DNA of 64,000 nucleotides from Runella sp. CRIBMP (lineage in GTDB: Bacteria > Bacteroidota > Bacteroidia > Cytophagales > Spirosomataceae). The translations under genes and the position numbers were made by a program. Below the pieces are notes generated by a model. It worked only from the letters and a program-made list of their open reading frames with translations. It made no database searches and was not told the origin of the DNA. The stretch covers positions 682,001 to 746,000 of the forward strand of contig NZ_JAAAKZ010000003.1 in the NCBI RefSeq assembly GCF_009905605.1, read 5' to 3'. This document shows, piece after piece, positions 61,081-64,000 of this stretch (its first letter is position 1; each line of letters begins with the position of its first letter).

Positions 61081-61983
61081 ATGGATATTCGTACCCTTAA
61101 AAATTACCTGAGATTAACCCAAAACCTGAATTTTCGTAAAACTTCCGAAGAGGTGTTTATTGCTCAACCTGCCTTAAGCCGGCAAATTCAACAGTTGGAA
61201 GAGACGATTGGAGCGGTGCTTTTTGACCGCGACAAGCGTAATGTACGCCCGACCCCCGCAGGGTTATTCTTTCAAAAGGAAGTAGAACGAATTGTTTTTT
61301 TGTGGGAAGAGGCTTGTCGAAAAACCGCCCAGATTCACCGAGGCGAAGCTGGGGAAGTAAGGATTGGGCACGCAAGCTCGGCGATGCAGTCGATTTTGCC
61401 GCAAATTTTGGTGATTTTGCGACACCAAATGCCCGATTTACACACGGTTTTAACCGAAACTGCCAATTTATTTTTGGTTGAAGAAATTCAAAACCACCGT
61501 TTGGATTTGGGCTTTGCGCCCAATATATTGCCCCCTTCGGGTATTGCGCAGCGTTTGGTGTATCAGGAAAATTTTGTGCTTATTTTGCCCAAAAATCATG
61601 CAATTGACCCAGAACATTTTACGGATTTGTCGGTTTTAAAGGACGAAGATTTTATCATCCCGCCGTTGTGGCTCGGAATGGGTTATGTAGAAACCATCCA
61701 TCAGATTTGCCGTGATTATGGGGGTTTTATTCCCAAAATCGTCCATGAGTCGGCCTATTCTGCGTCGGTGCTTCGATTGGTAGAAGCGGGGATTGGTATC
61801 TCAATCGAGCCAAAATCCACGCTTCGTGGTCAAAATCTCCAAATTAAGTCGGTGGAATTGTCGGACATTGCCCAAAAAGCGGATATGAAAATGCTGTGGT
61901 TGGAGGAAAGGTCGGAAGAATTAAAGTCAATATTACAACTCGTCGAAAGTAGTGTTTTTGATTCCTTATTTGACATAGAATAA
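61081..61983 (+). CDS. LysR-family transcriptional regulator
   Basis: This 300-residue regulator has an N-terminal winged helix-turn-helix (IRTLKNYLRLTQNLNFRK, FIAQPALSRQIQQLEETIG) and a C-terminal effector-binding domain (about 90-295). It is divergent from the decarboxylase gene; such pairs usually share a bidirectional promoter. A near-palindrome CTGAATACGTATCAG at 61064-61078 lies just before its start, although it does not match the classical T-N11-A box closely. The co-inducer is unknown, possibly an amino acid. Confidence 0.9.
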   Translation: MDIRTLKNYLRLTQNLNFRKTSEEVFIAQPALSRQIQQLEETIGAVLFDRDKRNVRPTPAGLFFQKEVERIVFLWEEACRKTAQIHRGEAGEVRIGHASSAMQSILPQILVILRHQMPDLHTVLTETANLFLVEEIQNHRLDLGFAPNILPPSGIAQRLVYQENFVLILPKNHAIDPEHFTDLSVLKDEDFIIPPLWLGMGYVETIHQICRDYGGFIPKIVHESAYSASVLRLVEAGIGISIEPKSTLRGQNLQIKSVELSDIAQKADMKMLWLEERSEELKSILQLVESSVFDSLFDIE

Positions 61984-62055
61984 GATCATTTGACTAAAAT
62001 CATTTTTTTTGTATTATTGAAAGATTTATTTTGACTTTACTAAACCTTTATGTGA

Positions 62056-62280
62056 ATGAAACAGTTTAATTCTGCGGCTGAGAAAGAAAGCTATTATGCC
62101 AAACGCCGCCAACGCGGACTTATCGTCGGGGCCATTGGCGGGGCCATATTGGGCCTTGGATTTCTTATTCAATACATTCTATACATGCAGGGACATTCCT
62201 TCAATGGCGTGATGTATACGCTCACCAGCATCGGTATTATCATGGTCCTCTACGCAGGAGTAGAGATTTTTGGATGGTAA
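62056..62280 (+). CDS. Small membrane protein
   Basis: This 74-residue protein has two probable membrane segments (LIVGAIGGAILGLGFLIQYIL, GVMYTLTSIGIIMVLYAGVEIFGW) after a charged N-terminus (EKESYYAKRRQRG). It has no recognised family. It lies between the LysR gene and the ECF sigma operon, 72 bases after the former. The length, codon pattern and hydrophobicity support a real gene. Its function is unknown. Confidence 0.62.
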   Translation: MKQFNSAAEKESYYAKRRQRGLIVGAIGGAILGLGFLIQYILYMQGHSFNGVMYTLTSIGIIMVLYAGVEIFGW

Positions 62281-62323
62281 ATCGCGGCTATAATAAAGAC
62301 ATAATATTCTGATAAAGAATGTC

Positions 62324-62797
62324 CTAGGGTTGTCGATTTAATCGTTTTCTGAGAATTCGTTCGGCAATCAATAGGAACAAAACGGCGTTAAAGGGGAGGA
62401 GCACCTGTTGTACAAGGGTGGGATTAAGTGTTTGGTCCCAACTTTGTAATTGCTCAGTCCATAAACTTGTGGATTGTATTTCTCCTAAAATGGACACCCC
62501 AATCAATGTGAGTATAAGCATTATTGAAATAAATACGAAAGGTACCCATTTGGCCAACATGGTGCGTGTAGAGCGAGATTTCTCGGATGCCCATTGGCGT
62601 ATCACATTATTCTCAAAAGCCATCGAAGGACTTTCAAGGTGCATCGTTTCTAAATCATTATGCAGTTGCGACAATTCGATAAAGTACTCGCAGTACGCGG
62701 TATCTGTTTTGAGCCAATACTGGTGCCGTTGCCGCAATTCTTCGGTTACAGTTCCATCGAGTACCTCAAAAAGTTCGTCGTCGTTGGGTTTTTGCAT
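62324..62797 (-). CDS. Putative anti-sigma factor
   Basis: This 157-residue protein has an N-terminal soluble part (DELFEVLDGTVTEELRQRHQYWL), resembling a zinc-free anti-sigma domain, and two membrane segments near residues 85-106 and 130-145. It starts 6 bases after the sigma factor stop codon, in the same operon, which is the usual arrangement for an ECF sigma factor and its membrane-bound inhibitor. No HxxxCxxC motif is present, so the assignment rests on context and topology. Confidence 0.72.
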   Translation of the reverse strand: MQKPNDDELFEVLDGTVTEELRQRHQYWLKTDTAYCEYFIELSQLHNDLETMHLESPSMAFENNVIRQWASEKSRSTRTMLAKWVPFVFISIMLILTLIGVSILGEIQSTSLWTEQLQSWDQTLNPTLVQQVLLPFNAVLFLLIAERILRKRLNRQP

Positions 62798-62803
62798 GAG
62801 TTT

Positions 62804-63370
62804 TTAGTACAAATTGTTTACTTCTTCTCCCAATTGCTTCCGTAAGGTGTCGGCCAAACGTTTGCGTGCGCGGTGCAATTTTACTTTTATCGTTTCGGCC
62901 GATATTCCCGTTATCTCCGCAATTTCTTCCAACGATTGTTCACGCAAATAAAATAGCGTAATCATGGTTACATCGTCGGCCGAAAGTTGCTTCATCGCCT
63001 GCTGAATATTTTTGATACGCTCCTTCTTATGAAGGTTTTGGGGGGTATCTGTCACGGCATACGCCAAGGCATTGATTTCGGTGATTCTTTCCGTCGGTTT
63101 TTGTCGTCGTTTGGCGCCCAAAGCGGCGTTGAAAACGATTCTGTAAAACCAAGTCGTAAATTTAGCGGTTTGGTTAAATTCTTTCAACGCCCCAAAAGCC
63201 TGTAAAAAGGCATCCTGGGCAGCTTCTTCGGCTTCTTCGCGGTGATTGAGAATCCGATACGCTATCGTAAAAGCAAAATCTTTGTGGCGTTGTACCAAGG
63301 CCTGGTAGGCCGAGGTCTCGCCCGCCAAAATTCGCTCAATGAGTTGTATATCTTTCAGATTTTCATTCAC
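62804..63370 (-). CDS. ECF RNA polymerase sigma factor
   Basis: This 188-residue group 4 sigma factor has region 2 (about 8-85, FAFTIAYRILNHREEAEEAAQD, TWFYRIVFNAA) and region 4 (about 128-180, SLEEIAEITGISAETIKVKLHRARKRL). No C-terminal extension is seen. It is followed by a membrane anti-sigma candidate. The signal and the target promoter are not known. The upstream region (63371-63518) holds no obvious gene. Confidence 0.94.
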   Translation of the reverse strand: MNENLKDIQLIERILAGETSAYQALVQRHKDFAFTIAYRILNHREEAEEAAQDAFLQAFGALKEFNQTAKFTTWFYRIVFNAALGAKRRQKPTERITEINALAYAVTDTPQNLHKKERIKNIQQAMKQLSADDVTMITLFYLREQSLEEIAEITGISAETIKVKLHRARKRLADTLRKQLGEEVNNLY

Positions 63371-63518
63371 AACGGATTGGATGCTAAAAGGTCGAATAAG
63401 GTTACGGCTAGGTTCGGATTTTTTCAGGTAAAAGTTTTTTAGGTATACCGTAACCTTCCGCCAACCTTTTTCATCCTATGCCCAAAGAAACTTGTTCAAC
63501 ACTTAAAAATAAGTCATT

Positions 63519-63860
63519 ATGAATCCCCTTATTATTCCGCTTATCTCTGTTATTGCTGGCCTGATTATGATTGTTTTTCTCCGTTATTTTCAAAATATGG
63601 AACGAATGTCGATGATTGAAAAAGGGCTAAATCCTTTTGATAATCAATCATTGAAACGCAGCCGTATCAGTCCTGACAACACCCTTCGATTTGGGTTGTT
63701 GCTTGTAGGAGCGGGACTAGGTTTATTGATAGGTGCTATTATAGCTCCTTATACCCAAAGCGAAGGTATTCAGGTAGCGCTTGTTATGATTTTTGGTGGA
63801 GCAGGCTTGTTGCTTTCTTATGTAATTCAGATAAAGAATGACAAGAAAGCTCAGGAGTAA
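63519..63860 (+). CDS. DUF6249-like small membrane protein
   Basis: This 113-residue protein has three likely membrane helices (IPLISVIAGLIMIVFL, FGLLLVGAGLGLLIGAIIA, VALVMIFGGAGLLLSYVIQI) and a short soluble loop (ERMSMIEKGLNPFDNQSLKRSR). The MIEKG motif in a membrane-protein loop is typical of the Bacteroidota family annotated DUF6249, often next to ECF sigma/anti-sigma operons. It is divergent from the sigma gene and ends at a strong terminator. Function is unknown. Confidence 0.75.
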   Translation: MNPLIIPLISVIAGLIMIVFLRYFQNMERMSMIEKGLNPFDNQSLKRSRISPDNTLRFGLLLVGAGLGLLIGAIIAPYTQSEGIQVALVMIFGGAGLLLSYVIQIKNDKKAQE

Positions 63861-63875
63861 TCAAAGGATATATTA

Positions 63876-63910
63876 TAAAAGCGGGTTGGTGATGAGCCAA
63901 CCCGCTTTTA
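63876..63910. terminator. Bidirectional terminator
   Basis: A perfect 14-bp stem (TAAAAGCGGGTTGG at 63876-63889 and its complement at 63897-63910) has a 7-base loop and lies between the DUF6249-like gene and the convergent gene at the window edge. Confidence 0.9.
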
Positions 63911-63912
63911 TG

Positions 63913-64000
63913 TTAGATATCTTCTATCCTGAACAAATGGAACGGCAGAAAATACGGGTCAAGCTCAATGTAATTGTATTCGCCTTTCCACACGTATTTA
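63913..64000 (-). CDS. Partial gene, C-terminus resembling GlgE/alpha-amylase family
   Basis: The minus strand encodes 28 complete codons before a TAA at 63915-63913, reading KYVWKGEYNY then IELDPYFLPFHLFRIEDI. The pattern (W-x-G-x-x-N-Y-x-x-L-D-P-x-x-x-P, then H-x-F-R) is what I would expect at the C-terminus of maltosyltransferase GlgE and related alpha-amylase family proteins. The gene runs off the window. Calling it a real gene end is supported by the terminator just beyond; the family name is tentative. Confidence 0.5.
   Translation of the reverse strand, partial: KYVWKGEYNYIELDPYFLPFHLFRIEDI

Overview
The window looks like a chromosomal segment of a Bacteroidota bacterium, most likely order Cytophagales (Runella, Dyadobacter or Spirosoma relatives). 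The reasons are Bacteroidota-type promoters (TAnnTTTG, in two places with TTTG about 20 bases upstream), few Shine-Dalgarno sequences, a C-terminal type IX secretion (T9SS) sorting domain, tandem DUF6089 outer-membrane proteins, LytTR/LytS two-component pairs, and carbohydrate genes (GH130, GH106-like, DUF1080) typical of the group. The genus is not certain. No rRNA, tRNA, CRISPR array, prophage or insertion sequence was seen, and no gap between genes exceeds 300 bases.

Layout. Bases 1-8700 carry plsY, a short-chain dehydrogenase, a ROK kinase, an exported GH130 enzyme followed by a DUF1080 protein, a XerC/D-type recombinase, an sdpR-sdpI-like pair with a clear operator, an OmpA protein and a CBS-domain protein. 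Bases 8700-17500 carry nadK, two DUF6089 proteins, a dipeptide epimerase, an exported Gfo/Idh/MocA oxidoreductase and a 1139-residue HEAT/double-DUF1080 protein. The last two fit an envelope 3-keto-sugar pathway. Bases 17600-31900 carry an FkbM methyltransferase, a kinase/regulator pair, adk, obg, a giant SGNH-esterase protein with nine tandem repeats, aroE, a phosphoesterase, a long-form ispH and GDP-fucose synthase.

Bases 31900-47700 carry a LytTR pair, a gamma-carbonic anhydrase, a Uma2 protein, oligopeptidase B, recQ, a secreted unknown, a two-gene unit (AT-rich HNH nuclease plus a SAM methyltransferase-HIT fusion), a rhamnosidase-like enzyme, ferritin and a membrane protein/HTH regulator pair whose operator lies inside its promoter. 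Bases 47700-64000 carry a PHP histidinol-phosphatase, gltX with a leader hairpin, a CAP-domain protein, hisF, a second LytTR pair, yceI, an MBL hydrolase, a second Uma2 gene, an orphan response regulator, an M3 peptidase, a PLP decarboxylase with a divergent LysR gene, an ECF sigma factor with a putative anti-sigma factor, and the 3' end of a GlgE-like gene cut by the window edge.

Most of the window is ordinary housekeeping and envelope or carbohydrate metabolism. The best candidate for an undescribed system is the overlapping HNH nuclease / methyltransferase-HIT unit (40582-42530). In it the HIT nucleophile position is serine, and base composition changes sharply at the gene boundary. The two regulator pairs with operators inside their own promoters are the clearest regulatory finds.
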